From: Thermoleophilia bacterium
GTDB lineage: Bacteria > Actinomycetota > Thermoleophilia > Gaiellales > Gaiellaceae
NCBI GenBank assembly: GCA_025933895.1
Contig: JAICZB010000032.1
Location: 1 to 14,513, forward strand
Length of the DNA stretch: 14,513 nucleotides
Direction of reading: 5' to 3'
Shown one piece after another: positions 1-7,800 of this stretch. Below the pieces are notes generated by a model that saw only the letters and a program-made list of their open reading frames with translations, did not search any database and had not been told where the DNA came from. The position numbers and the translations under genes are program-made. Position 1 is the first letter of the stretch; every line of letters begins with the position of its first letter.

Positions 1-1423
1 CGACCGCTACGAGGGCCACTGCGACGAGGAGCGGCCGGAGAACGTCGCGCTCTAGCGGGTCCTCCTCGATCGCCTTACCGAGCAGCGCGTCATCTTCATC
101 TCCCCACCCGAGGAAGATGCGGGCGCCGGCGCGCAACAAGGCTGCCCCAGCGAGGACCGAGCCGAGCCAGAGCAGAGCCGGCACCCACGGCCTCCCCAGC
201 TCGGTGGCGCCCTCGTCGATCAGACCATGGCCGAGATAGATGCCGACGTAGGGCGTCCCGACGAGCCCGATCGTCCCGGCGAACCAGGCGACGGCCGGCG
301 CCCAGCAGCCGCGGGCGCGGCCGCGCAGGTGGAGCTCGTCGATCAGCCCGTAGTCGGAATGAAGGATGCCGGCTACGAAGAAGAGCCCTGCCGTGAGGAG
401 CGCATGCGCGAGGAACATCAGCTCCGCCCCGCTGAGGCCCGACGAGTCGAGCAACCCGATCCCTGCGAGCATGATCCCGATGTGGCAGACGACGGAGTAC
501 GCGAGCATCCGCTTCAGGTGCCGCTGCAGGAAGGCCATCGTCCCGCCCAGGACTGCCGAGACGATCCCGAGCCAGAGGAGCACGTCGCCCACAGCGTGCC
601 CGTGCCCGAACGGCACCGCGAAGACGCTCCAGTAGAGGCGGGCGACGCCGATCAGCCCGATGTCCGTCATGACGCCGCCCAGGACGGCGCAGACCGGCGC
701 CGGCGCGACCGCGTAGGCGTCGGCCGCCCAGAGGTGGAAGGGCACGACGGCTCCCTTGACGAGGAATCCGCAGAGGAGGAGCGTCATGGCGACGATCACG
801 AGCCCTCCCGCCGGGCCGTGTGCGAGCGTCCTGCCGATCTGGGCGAGGTTGAGGGCGCCGGTTCTCGCGTAGAGGAGCGCAATGCCTATCGCGAACAGGT
901 AGCCGCCGAGGGTGTTCGTGATCGCGAAGTTCACGGCTCCCTGCACCGGCCCCAGCCGCTCGACCTGGAACCCGGTGAGGGCGTAGGCCGCGACGGCCAT
1001 CAGCTCGAGCCAGACGAAGAGGTTGAAGAGGTCTCCGGACATGGCGAAGCCGCACATCGCGCCGAGCGCGACGAGCATCAGCGCGTCGAAGAGCCGTGCA
1101 CCCTCGCGCAGGAAGGTGAGCGAGTAGAGGAGGGCGAGCGTCACGACGACGCCGATGACGACGCACATCCCGGCGGCGAGCGGTCCCACCGCGAAGTCGA
1201 TCCCGAGCGCGATTCCGTGACGCGGCTGCCAGCCGCCGAACCAGTGGACGACCTCGTGGCTGTAGGCATGCCGGAGCAGGACGAAGGAGAGGGCGGTGGT
1301 CGCCGTGGACGCGCCGATGACGATCGCGTCCTGGAGCGGCCTGGGAGTGACGTGATCGAGGCCGGCCGTCACGGCCGCGGCGAGCAGCGGGATCGCGACG
1401 AGGAGCGCTGGGATCCAGCTCAT
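1..1423 (-). CDS. mrpD: Multisubunit Na+/H+ antiporter subunit D (MrpD/MnhD), partial, runs off the left edge
   Basis: Large proton-channel-like membrane subunit of the Mrp antiporter, homologous to complex I subunits NuoM/NuoN. The first 474 codons are present; the C-terminus and stop lie beyond base 1. The ATG at 1423 overlaps the mrpC stop as ATGA. The reading is hydrophobic throughout, with many membrane segments. Family hallmarks are WFGGWQPRHGIALGIDF (about residues 61-77), LFNLFVWLELM with the conserved membrane glutamate at about E140, and FLVKGAVVPFHLW with the conserved lysine at about K223. These correspond to the Glu/Lys pair needed for proton movement in known MrpD proteins. The WFGGW motif and position after mrpC favour MrpD over NuoM, NuoN or a hydrogenase subunit. 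Last gene visible of the antiporter operon; more subunits may follow to the left. Confidence 0.93.
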   Translation of the reverse strand, partial: MSWIPALLVAIPLLAAAVTAGLDHVTPRPLQDAIVIGASTATTALSFVLLRHAYSHEVVHWFGGWQPRHGIALGIDFAVGPLAAGMCVVIGVVVTLALLYSLTFLREGARLFDALMLVALGAMCGFAMSGDLFNLFVWLELMAVAAYALTGFQVERLGPVQGAVNFAITNTLGGYLFAIGIALLYARTGALNLAQIGRTLAHGPAGGLVIVAMTLLLCGFLVKGAVVPFHLWAADAYAVAPAPVCAVLGGVMTDIGLIGVARLYWSVFAVPFGHGHAVGDVLLWLGIVSAVLGGTMAFLQRHLKRMLAYSVVCHIGIMLAGIGLLDSSGLSGAELMFLAHALLTAGLFFVAGILHSDYGLIDELHLRGRARGCWAPAVAWFAGTIGLVGTPYVGIYLGHGLIDEGATELGRPWVPALLWLGSVLAGAALLRAGARIFLGWGDEDDALLGKAIEEDPLERDVLRPLLVAVALVAV

Positions 1424-1764
1424 CCCTTGATGTCGGCGAGGCCGTCCGGGTCGACGGTCCCGGAGAGCCGGTGCGCGTCGAGCGCGAGCGCGAGGATGAG
1501 TGCGACAACGGTGACGCTGACGACGATGTCCGTGAGGGTCAGGGCCTGCACGACCGGATCGACGGCGGTCGTGCCGAGCTTGATCCCCTTGAAGATCGGC
1601 GCCTTCCCGTGCTTGACGTAGCCGACCGAGAGGAGGAGGACGTAGCTCGACGATTGAGTCACCGTCAGGCAGATGGCGAGGTGGATGAGGTTGCGGCTCG
1701 TCGCGATGCCGGCGATGCCGACGAGGCAGATCCAAGCGGCGACCGCGTACGGCAGATAACTCAC
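1420..1764 (-). CDS. mrpC: Multisubunit Na+/H+ antiporter subunit C (MrpC/MnhC, NuoK-like)
   Basis: Small membrane subunit of the Mrp antiporter, homologous to NuoK of complex I. 114 residues, the usual MrpC length, with about three membrane helices. The start is a GTG at 1764 that overlaps the TGA of the upstream mrpB gene (GTGA), giving an N-terminus MSYLPYAVAAWICLVG. Family-like segments are NLIHLAICLTVTQSSSYVLLL and, near the C-terminus, DPVVQALTLTDIVVSVTVVAL, which matches the strongly conserved 'DPLPQALVLTAIVIS' region of MrpC/NuoK. A longer reading upstream in this frame is only a shadow of mrpB. The stop overlaps mrpD by 4 bp, so translation is probably coupled. Confidence 0.94.
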   Translation of the reverse strand: MSYLPYAVAAWICLVGIAGIATSRNLIHLAICLTVTQSSSYVLLLSVGYVKHGKAPIFKGIKLGTTAVDPVVQALTLTDIVVSVTVVALILALALDAHRLSGTVDPDGLADIKG

Positions 1765-2510
1765 GAGCCCGAGTCCTCCGGCTCGAGCGGAACCACGTAG
1801 GTCTCGAGGAACTCCGCGAAGAGCAGCAGCATCGCCACGGACACCGCGATACCCGATGCCCAGTTGAGGATCGGGATGCTGCCGCCGGAGAGAAGCGTCC
1901 CGGCTTTCCCGTGCCCGAAGAGGTTCGTCAGGAACGCGGTCCCGGAGGCGAGCGCCGCCAGGCCGATCACGACGTAGCCGCCGGCGCCGAGCGCCTCGAG
2001 CGGGTCGAGGGCGTGCTGACGGCGGAGCGGCCCGTAGTCGCGGTGGTTCCCGACGACGTAGAGCAACAGGACCGCGCCGGCGAGGAGAACACCTCCCTGG
2101 AAGCCACCGCCGGGCGTTATGTACCCGAAGCTCACCAGCCAGAGCCCGACGAGGAGACCGCCGCCGATCATGACGATGCCGAGGAGCCGGACCGCGTCGC
2201 TCCGCAGCCGCTGCGTGCGGCGCTCGGCCTGCCGCGAGCGCACCTCGTCCCGCAGCAGGAGCGTCACGCCGACGACCGCCGCGTAGAGGATGAACTCCTC
2301 TCCCATCGTGTCGACGCCGCGGACGTCGAATGTCGTCCCCATCACGACGTTGGTCGTGTGGCGGAGCGGGACGACCACCCGGTTCAGGACCAAGCCGTAC
2401 GGCCCGCGGTAGTCGCCGAACGCGGGGAGGCCTGCGATCGCCCAGGCGAAAAGAGCCCCGAGGGCGAGCAGGGTCGGCGTGAGAATCCCGATCCGGACCC
2501 GTCTGCTCAC
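1761..2510 (-). CDS. mrpB: MbhE-MrpB fusion: Na+/H+ antiporter subunit B with an extra N-terminal MrpA-tail module
   Basis: 249 residues, about 100 longer than a plain MrpB. The first ~95 residues hold two hydrophobic segments and the motif TTFDVRGVDTMGEEFILYAAV (about 58-78), which is the MbhE-type sequence normally found at the very C-terminus of MrpA (consensus DFRGFDTLGE). Residues ~105-245 are a typical MnhB domain with four helices and the signature YITPGGGFQGGVLLAG, ending in a helix FAEFLETYVV. The start is GTG at 2510, overlapping the preceding stop as GTGA. The stop overlaps the mrpC start. Domain assignment is from recognisable motifs; the fusion itself is plain in the reading frame, with no frameshift or internal stop. 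Confidence 0.92.
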   Translation of the reverse strand: MSRRVRIGILTPTLLALGALFAWAIAGLPAFGDYRGPYGLVLNRVVVPLRHTTNVVMGTTFDVRGVDTMGEEFILYAAVVGVTLLLRDEVRSRQAERRTQRLRSDAVRLLGIVMIGGGLLVGLWLVSFGYITPGGGFQGGVLLAGAVLLLYVVGNHRDYGPLRRQHALDPLEALGAGGYVVIGLAALASGTAFLTNLFGHGKAGTLLSGGSIPILNWASGIAVSVAMLLLFAEFLETYVVPLEPEDSGS

Positions 2511-2779
2511 GAACCGTCCCGTTCCTTCTTCCGATCCTCGCCGCGAGACCGCGCAATCGCCGCGAGGATCACGAGCGGATACGCGATGCCCGAGACGACC
2601 AGCATCGAGAGCGCGACGTCCGGCGCCTGGAGCACGACGAACAGGCAGACAAGCGTGATCCCGTAGATGCCGTTGACGAGTGCCTGGCGGAGCGGGTCAC
2701 GCGTGAGGACGACGAGCGGCGCGCCCAGGGCGACGAGGCCGAACGTGACGGCCTGAAGCGGCACGAGCGTCGCAAGCAT
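2507..2779 (-). CDS. MbhD-like (DUF4040) antiporter subunit, equivalent to part of the MrpA C-terminal region
   Basis: 90-residue membrane protein with about three helices and a charged tail (RSRGEDRKKERDGS). The core RDPLRQALVNGIYGITLVCLFVVLQAPDVALS, with the characteristic APDVA, matches the MbhD/DUF4040 family, which is a stand-alone subunit in archaeal-type Mbh/Mrp complexes and otherwise part of the long C-terminal extension of MrpA. I chose the ATG at 2779, which shares one base with the mrpG stop (TGATG) and has GGAAGAG a suitable distance upstream. A GTG one codon earlier (2782) would give a GTGA overlap and one extra residue. It lies between mrpG and mrpB, as expected for this subunit. 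Confidence 0.85.
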   Translation of the reverse strand: MLATLVPLQAVTFGLVALGAPLVVLTRDPLRQALVNGIYGITLVCLFVVLQAPDVALSMLVVSGIAYPLVILAAIARSRGEDRKKERDGS

Positions 2780-3075
2780 CACGACTCTTCCCGGCTCTCC
2801 ACACGCCGTGCCGCCCGCGCGGTCAAGATCACGAGCGCCGGGTTGAGAAGGAAGAGCAGTCCCACCGCGGCGATCGCCTCGAGTCCGCCGGCCGTCATGT
2901 GCTCGCGCACAAGGGCCGCGGCGAGCACGAGGAGGGCCGGGAGGCTCGTCGCCGCCGCCGCGTAGTGGAGACGGTCGAAGACCGTCCGCATCAGGAGGAC
3001 GCCGGCGACGCACAGCAACTCGGCGGCGACGCCGAGCCCGAGGAGAGCGTCGACTGCGAGATCGGCCGCGCGCAT
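2779..3075 (-). CDS. mrpG: Multisubunit Na+/H+ antiporter subunit G (MrpG/MnhG)
   Basis: 98 residues, three predicted membrane helices, the normal size for MrpG (family PhaG/MnhG/YufB). The diagnostic stretch is MRTVFDRLHYAAAATSLPALL (about 29-49), equivalent to the conserved 'DxYxRLHAxxKAxTLG' of the family, followed by a helix LEAIAAVGLLFLLNPALVIL. The ATG at 3075 shares a base with the mrpF stop (TGATG). The C-terminus is short and charged (ARAARRVESREES). Essential small subunit of the hetero-oligomeric antiporter; it has no catalytic residues of its own that I can point to. Confidence 0.93.
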   Translation of the reverse strand: MRAADLAVDALLGLGVAAELLCVAGVLLMRTVFDRLHYAAAATSLPALLVLAAALVREHMTAGGLEAIAAVGLLFLLNPALVILTARAARRVESREES

Positions 3076-3326
3076 CAGGTCCAGCGGCCCAGGAAGCGGG
3101 CGAAGACGAGCCCGCCGATCCAGGATGCAACCGCGGCGATCACGGACACCGTGAAGAAGAGTGGCTCGCCGAGCCCAACGGAAAGACAGACCAGCGCGAG
3201 CGTCGCGAGGGCGCCGGCCGCCTCGAGCGCCACGAGCCCGTCGATCGGGCGCCGCATCGAGGCGGTCACGAGGAGGGGCGCGAGCGCTGCGAGCAGAACG
3301 GTCGCCGCGAGGACGAAGGCGTTCAC
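3075..3326 (-). CDS. mrpF: Multisubunit Na+/H+ antiporter subunit F (MrpF/MnhF)
   Basis: 83 residues with three hydrophobic segments, typical for MrpF. The motif MRRPIDGLVALEAAGALATL (about 24-43) corresponds to the family's 'GPTxxDRVLALDxL' region, and the third helix SVIAAVASWIGGLVFARFLG ends the protein as in other MrpF sequences. The start is GTG at 3326, overlapping the mrpE stop as GTGA. In some bacteria MrpF homologues have been linked to bile-salt and Na+ efflux, but here it is clearly one subunit of a full operon. Confidence 0.92.
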   Translation of the reverse strand: MNAFVLAATVLLAALAPLLVTASMRRPIDGLVALEAAGALATLALVCLSVGLGEPLFFTVSVIAAVASWIGGLVFARFLGRWT

Positions 3327-3790
3327 GCCGGCCGCTCCGACGCGCGGTTCGGCACGAGGTCGTGGAGCAGGACGAGTCGCGTCTCGGGGTCGATGTCGAT
3401 GACGTAGGCATTGGGGCTGTAGGAGGCGACGAGCGCAGTCCAGGCGCGGGGTCCGACGCCCCCCGCGGCACTCGCTCCCCGCCCGACCTCGCGCGAGACG
3501 AACTCGCCCCGCACGATCCGGCCGCGAGCGACGCTCGCGAAGAGCGCGCCCGCGAGGATTCCGAAGTCGACGACCACCATGCCCAGCGCCGAGGGAGCGG
3601 CGGCCAAGACCCTGAGCGGTAGCGATGCGCCGAACCCGGTTCGGACGCGCGCGAGCTCCACTCCGCCGGCGGCGAGCGCCGCTGCAATCGCCGCGGCCAC
3701 GAGCTCCTCACGGTTCCACTCGCCTACCAGGAGGAACCAGAGCCAGAAGAGCGGAATCCACCACGCGACCCAGGCGAGCACGTGCTTCAC
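3323..3790 (-). CDS. mrpE: Multisubunit Na+/H+ antiporter subunit E (MrpE/MnhE)
   Basis: 155 residues, the usual MrpE length. Two N-terminal hydrophobic hairpin segments (about 5-23 and 29-45) are followed by a helix around 59-88 (LRVLAAAPSALGMVVVDFGILAGALFASVARG) and a soluble C-terminal domain with SYSPNAYVIDIDPETRLVLLHDLVPN. The latter matches the conserved 'SIxLTPGTxxVxxxxxxLxVHxL' end of the MNHE domain, here with the unusual SYSPNAYVIDID variant. First gene of the operon; GTG start at 3790. The ribosome binding site is poor (a GGGG run about 11 bases upstream), so a start a few codons downstream is possible. The promoter must lie within the short space before the hairpin at 3840, or transcription reads through from the transporter gene. 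Confidence 0.92.
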   Translation of the reverse strand: MKHVLAWVAWWIPLFWLWFLLVGEWNREELVAAAIAAALAAGGVELARVRTGFGASLPLRVLAAAPSALGMVVVDFGILAGALFASVARGRIVRGEFVSREVGRGASAAGGVGPRAWTALVASYSPNAYVIDIDPETRLVLLHDLVPNRASERPA

Positions 3791-3839
3791 GAGGCGTCTA
3801 TCCCCGCTCGGCGACGGCGCGAATCTCCTGAACAGAGAA

Positions 3840-3868
3840 CGAGGGCCCGTCAGGGAAACGGGCCCTCG
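3840..3868 (-). terminator. Rho-independent-type terminator hairpin downstream of the SatP-like transporter gene
   Basis: A perfect 11-bp inverted repeat (CGAGGGCCCGT / ACGGGCCCTCG) with a 7-base loop, 31 bases after the transporter stop. Read on the minus strand it is followed by TTCTCTGTT, a modest T-rich tail; the plus-strand side lacks one. It therefore probably ends the transporter transcript before mrpE. Seen directly; termination itself is inferred. Confidence 0.72.
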
Positions 3869-3898
3869 TCTCTCGGGCGGGGGGTGTGTGCCTGTCTG

Positions 3899-4666
3899 TT
3901 ACTGGCCCTGCTTGATGCCCGGCTCCGCCCACGGGCGCTCGACAGCCTCGAGCGGCTGCCGGCCCGGGACGTTCCGTTCCTTCCTGAAGTGGCCGGTCGG
4001 CAGGATCGTCCGCTTCGTCGCCGCGGTCAGGGACATCGCCAGCACCATGTACGCGGCGAGGCCCGCCGAGATGACGAACAGGACGCCTCCGGCTCCCAGC
4101 CAGCCGTTGCCGATCCCGGAGATGAACCAGCCGGCGCACGAGAGACCCGAGCCCACCGCGAGCGTCCACAGGACGGCTGCGATGCCCAGGCTCTCCATCG
4201 TCGCGGCGATCGCGGCGATGCCGGTCACGTAGGCGAGGCCCAGGAACCACAGGCCGAGGGCGTCGTTCGCCGCGCCGGGGACGGGCGCCGGGATCTTCCC
4301 GAGGATGATGAAGATCTGCAGCAGCCCGAAGGCGAGCCAGAACGCACCCCACGTGCCGTGCGCGATGGTCGCCACCACGTCACGTGCCTTGTAGGACCAC
4401 ATGCCAGCGGCGAACTGGGCGATGCCGCCGAAGGTCATCGCGAACAGTCCCACCACGCCCATGTCCGACCAGTGGCCGACCCATCCGGCCTGGATGAGTG
4501 CCACCATCGCCGTCGCCACCGAGAAGCCCGCGAGGCCGAGAGCGGACGGAGCCGCAATCGGCTGGAGGAACACGCGCGGGCGGGCGAAGCCGTCACGCCA
4601 GACCTCCTCGTCGCGGAGCGCGACGCCGGCGGAAGCGTGATCTCTACGCTCATCGATCGTGCTCAT
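3899..4666 (-). CDS. GPR1/FUN34/YaaH family (SatP-like) acetate/short-chain carboxylate transporter
   Basis: 255-residue membrane protein with a hydrophilic N-terminus of about 33 residues, six hydrophobic segments and a charged C-terminal tail. The family signature near helix 1 appears as QPIAAPSALGLAGFS (about 35-49), a variant of the N-P-[AV]-P-[LF]-G-L-x-x-F motif in which the first Asn-Pro is not kept in place. Other family-like segments are GGIAQFAAGMWSYKARDVVATIAHGTWGAFWLAFG (about 79-113). Known members carry acetate or succinate with protons or as channels. The ATG at 4666 is preceded by an AAAGGGG ribosome-binding sequence about 10 bases upstream. The gene is divergent from the formate dehydrogenase operon with a 152-bp gap, so formate or acetate are sensible substrate guesses, but substrate cannot be read from sequence. 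Confidence 0.88.
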   Translation of the reverse strand: MSTIDERRDHASAGVALRDEEVWRDGFARPRVFLQPIAAPSALGLAGFSVATAMVALIQAGWVGHWSDMGVVGLFAMTFGGIAQFAAGMWSYKARDVVATIAHGTWGAFWLAFGLLQIFIILGKIPAPVPGAANDALGLWFLGLAYVTGIAAIAATMESLGIAAVLWTLAVGSGLSCAGWFISGIGNGWLGAGGVLFVISAGLAAYMVLAMSLTAATKRTILPTGHFRKERNVPGRQPLEAVERPWAEPGIKQGQ

Positions 4667-4818
4667 GAAGCACCGACCCCTTTCTGCGTCGTGTCCTTTT
4701 CTTCGTACTCCGTTGCTTCTTTGGGTTGCCCGTTGACGAAACCGAGAAACCTCAGGAATCCCCGCGACTCCGATCTGCCTCGCCTCCCGTTTACCCGGCT
4801 GCGAGGATCGGAAAGACG
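4667..4818. promoter_or_regulatory. Divergent intergenic region between the transporter and formate dehydrogenase operon
   Basis: A 152-bp gap that must contain the promoters for both the minus-strand transporter and the plus-strand formate dehydrogenase genes. It is less GC-rich than its flanks. A TTGACG at 4733-4738 could be a -35 element for the plus strand, but I see no good -10 at the right distance. No clear operator palindrome was found. Shared regulation of the two units is an inference. Confidence 0.4.
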
Positions 4819-7800
4819 ATGCTGATGGAGCTTGCGAAGCTGCTCGAGTCCTGGCCTGCTCTCCGGCAGCTTCGCGAGGGCGATCCGCTCGGGCTCGGCA
4901 AGGCGGTGCAGTCGCCGCGCTCCGAGAGCCTCGTGCCGCGCATCGACGAGGCAGAGCACGTCGTCCACTCGGTCTGTCCCTACTGCGCGGTCGGCTGCGG
5001 GCAGCTCGTCTACGTCTCCGGCGGCGACGTCACCCACATCGAGGGCGACCCGGCGAGCCCGATCTCACGCGGCCGCCTCTGCCCGAAAGGCCAAGCCTCG
5101 AAGAGCTTCGTCCAGAGCCCGCTGCGCGAGTACAAGGTCAAGTACCGGCGCCCGTACGGCACACGCTGGGAGGAGCTCTCCCTCGACGACGCGATGGAGA
5201 TGATCGCCGAGCGGATCATCAGGACGCGCGCCCGGACGTGGCGCAAGCGGACGGAGGGCGGCGCGCCCGCCAACCGGACGATGGCGATCGGGAACCTCGG
5301 CGGTGCGACGCTGGACAACGAGGAGAACTACCTCATCAAGAAGCTGATGACAGGTCTCGGCATCGTCCAGGTCGAGAACCAGGCCCGCATATGACACAGC
5401 TCCACGGTGCCCAGTCTGGGCACCTCGTTCGGACGAGGCGGGGCCACGACGTTCCAGCAGGACCTGCAGAACTCGGACTGCATCGTGATCATGGGCTCGA
5501 ACATGGCCGAGAACCATCCGGTGGGATTCCAGTGGGTGATGGAGGCCAGAGAGCGCGGTGCGAAGGTGATCCACGTCGACCCGCGCTTCACACGCACGAG
5601 CGCGATGGCGACGAAGCACGTCGGCATCCGCGCCGGTAGCGACATCGCCTTCCTCGGCGGCATCGCCAACTACCTCCTCCAGAACGACCTCTACTTCCGC
5701 GAGTACGTCGAGAAGTACACGAACGCGCCGGTCATCATCGACGAGCACTTTGCCGACACCGAAGCCGGCGACGGCATCTTCTCCGGCTGGGATCCCGAGG
5801 CCGGGCGCTACGACATCGAGTCGTGGCGCTACGAGGGGATGGAGGTGCACGGCGCCGCCGGGCAGCGCGGGGAGGGCTTCGAGCCGAGCGGCGAGCAGTC
5901 GGGCCACGGCGCCGCCGGCGGAGGGCTGCAGCACGGCGAGCCGCCGGCCGAGGATCCGGAGCTCCAGCACCCGCGCTGCGTCTTCCAGATCCTGAAGCGC
6001 CACTACCAGCGCTACACGCCCGAGTTCGTGGCCGAGACCTGCGGCTGCTCGGTGGACGACTTCGTCGAGGTCTGCGAGACGCTGGCCGCGAACTCCGGCC
6101 GGGAACGGACGAGCGCCTTCTGCTACGCGGTCGGGTGGACGCAGCACACGGTCGGCGTACAGACGATCCGCACCGCGGCGATCGTCCAGCAACTGCTCGG
6201 GAACATCGGCCGCCCCGGCGGCGGGATCATGGCCCTCCGCGGGCACGCGTCGATCCAGGGCTCGACCGATATCCCGACGCTGTTCAACATCCTGCCGGGC
6301 TACCTGCCCATGCCGCACACCTTGAGCTACCACAAGCTCAAGAACTTCATCGACTCGAACACGTCGCCGACCGGCTGGTGGGGCGAGTTCAAGTCGTACT
6401 GGGTGAGCCTGATGAAGGCGTACTTCGGCGAGAACGCGACCGAGGAGAACGACTGGCTCTTCGACGAGCTGCCGCGCATCGACAGCGACAACTCCGCCTA
6501 CTTCACCGTCCGGCAGATGCTGGAGGGAAACGTGAAGGGCTACATCATCGCGGGCGAGAATCCCGCCGTCGGCCACGCGAACGGCAAGGCGCACCGGCTG
6601 GGGCTCGCGAAGCTCGACTGGCTCGTGGTGCGCGACATCGTCGAGATCGAGTCCGCGTCCTTCTGGTACGACAGCCCGGAGGTCGAGTCGGGCGAGCTGA
6701 AGCCGGAGGAGATCGCGACCGAGATCTTCTTCCTCCCCGCCGCGGCCCACACCGAGAAGGACGGCTCCTTCACGAACACGCAGCGGCTGCTGCAGTGGCA
6801 CTGGCAGGCGGTCGAGCCGAAGGAGGACTGCCGCTCGGAGCTCTGGTTCTACTTCCACCTCGGCCGCCTGATCAAGCAGAAGCTCGAGGACTCCGAGGAG
6901 GAGCGCGACACGCTGATCAAGGCGCTCCGCTGGGAATACCCGACGCACTCGGCGGTCCAGGAGCCCGACGCCGAGGCGGTGCTGCAGGAGGTCAACGGCT
7001 GGGAGATCGAGAGCGGCAAGTTCCTCTCCGGCTATCCAGAGCTGAAGGACGACGGCTCGACGCTGTGCGGCTGCTGGATCTACTCGGGCTGCTTCGCCGA
7101 CGGGATCAACCAGACGGCGCGCAAGAAGCCGCACTGGGAGCAGGAGAGCTACGTTGCTCCCGAGTGGGCGTGGGCGTGGCCGGCGAACCGGCGGATCATC
7201 TACAACCGCGCCTCGGCCGACCCCGACGGCAACCCGTGGTCGGAGCGCAAGCGCTACGTCTGGTGGGACGGGAGCGAGGGAAAGTGGACCGGCCTCGACG
7301 TCCCCGACTTCAAGGAGGACAAGGAACCGCACTACGTGCCGCCCGACGACGCGAAGGCGGAGGACGCGATCGCCGGGGCGCACCCGTTCGTCATGCAGGC
7401 CGACGGACGCTCCTGGCTCTACGTCCCGCAGGGTCTCGAGGACGGACCGCTCCCCACCCACTACGAGCCGCACGAGTCGCCGTTCGACAACCCGCTCTAC
7501 TCGCAGCGCGCGAACCCGCGCCGTCAGCAGAACAAGGATCTTGCCGAGGATCCGTACAACCCGGTGGCGGACGAGCCGGGCGCCGAGCTCTATCCCTACG
7601 TCGTCACCACCTACCGGCTGACCGAGCACCACACGGCCGGCGGGATGACGCGCTCGGTGCCGTACCTCGCCGAGCTGCAGCCGGCAATGTTCTGCGAGGT
7701 GCATCCCGATCTCGCCCGCGAGGTCGGGCTCGAGCACGGCGGCTGGGCGACGATCTACACGACGCGCTCCGCGATCGAGGCCCGTGTCCTCGTCACCGAG

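Noticed and set aside
227..1621. A long plus-strand open frame across the mrpD region
   Set aside because: Composition is Asp/Glu/Arg-rich and shadow-like; the opposite strand encodes a clear MrpD with conserved Glu and Lys residues.
4726..4818. TTG start at 4726 extending the formate dehydrogenase subunit by 31 residues
   Set aside because: No ribosome binding site, it would use up most of the divergent promoter region, and the extension has neither a Tat signal nor family homology. ATG 4819 is better.
5395..5406. Reading the TGA at 5392 as a true stop, with a second gene starting at GTG 5407
   Set aside because: Homology is continuous across the codon, the flanking residues are those of the Sec-His active site, and a SECIS hairpin follows.
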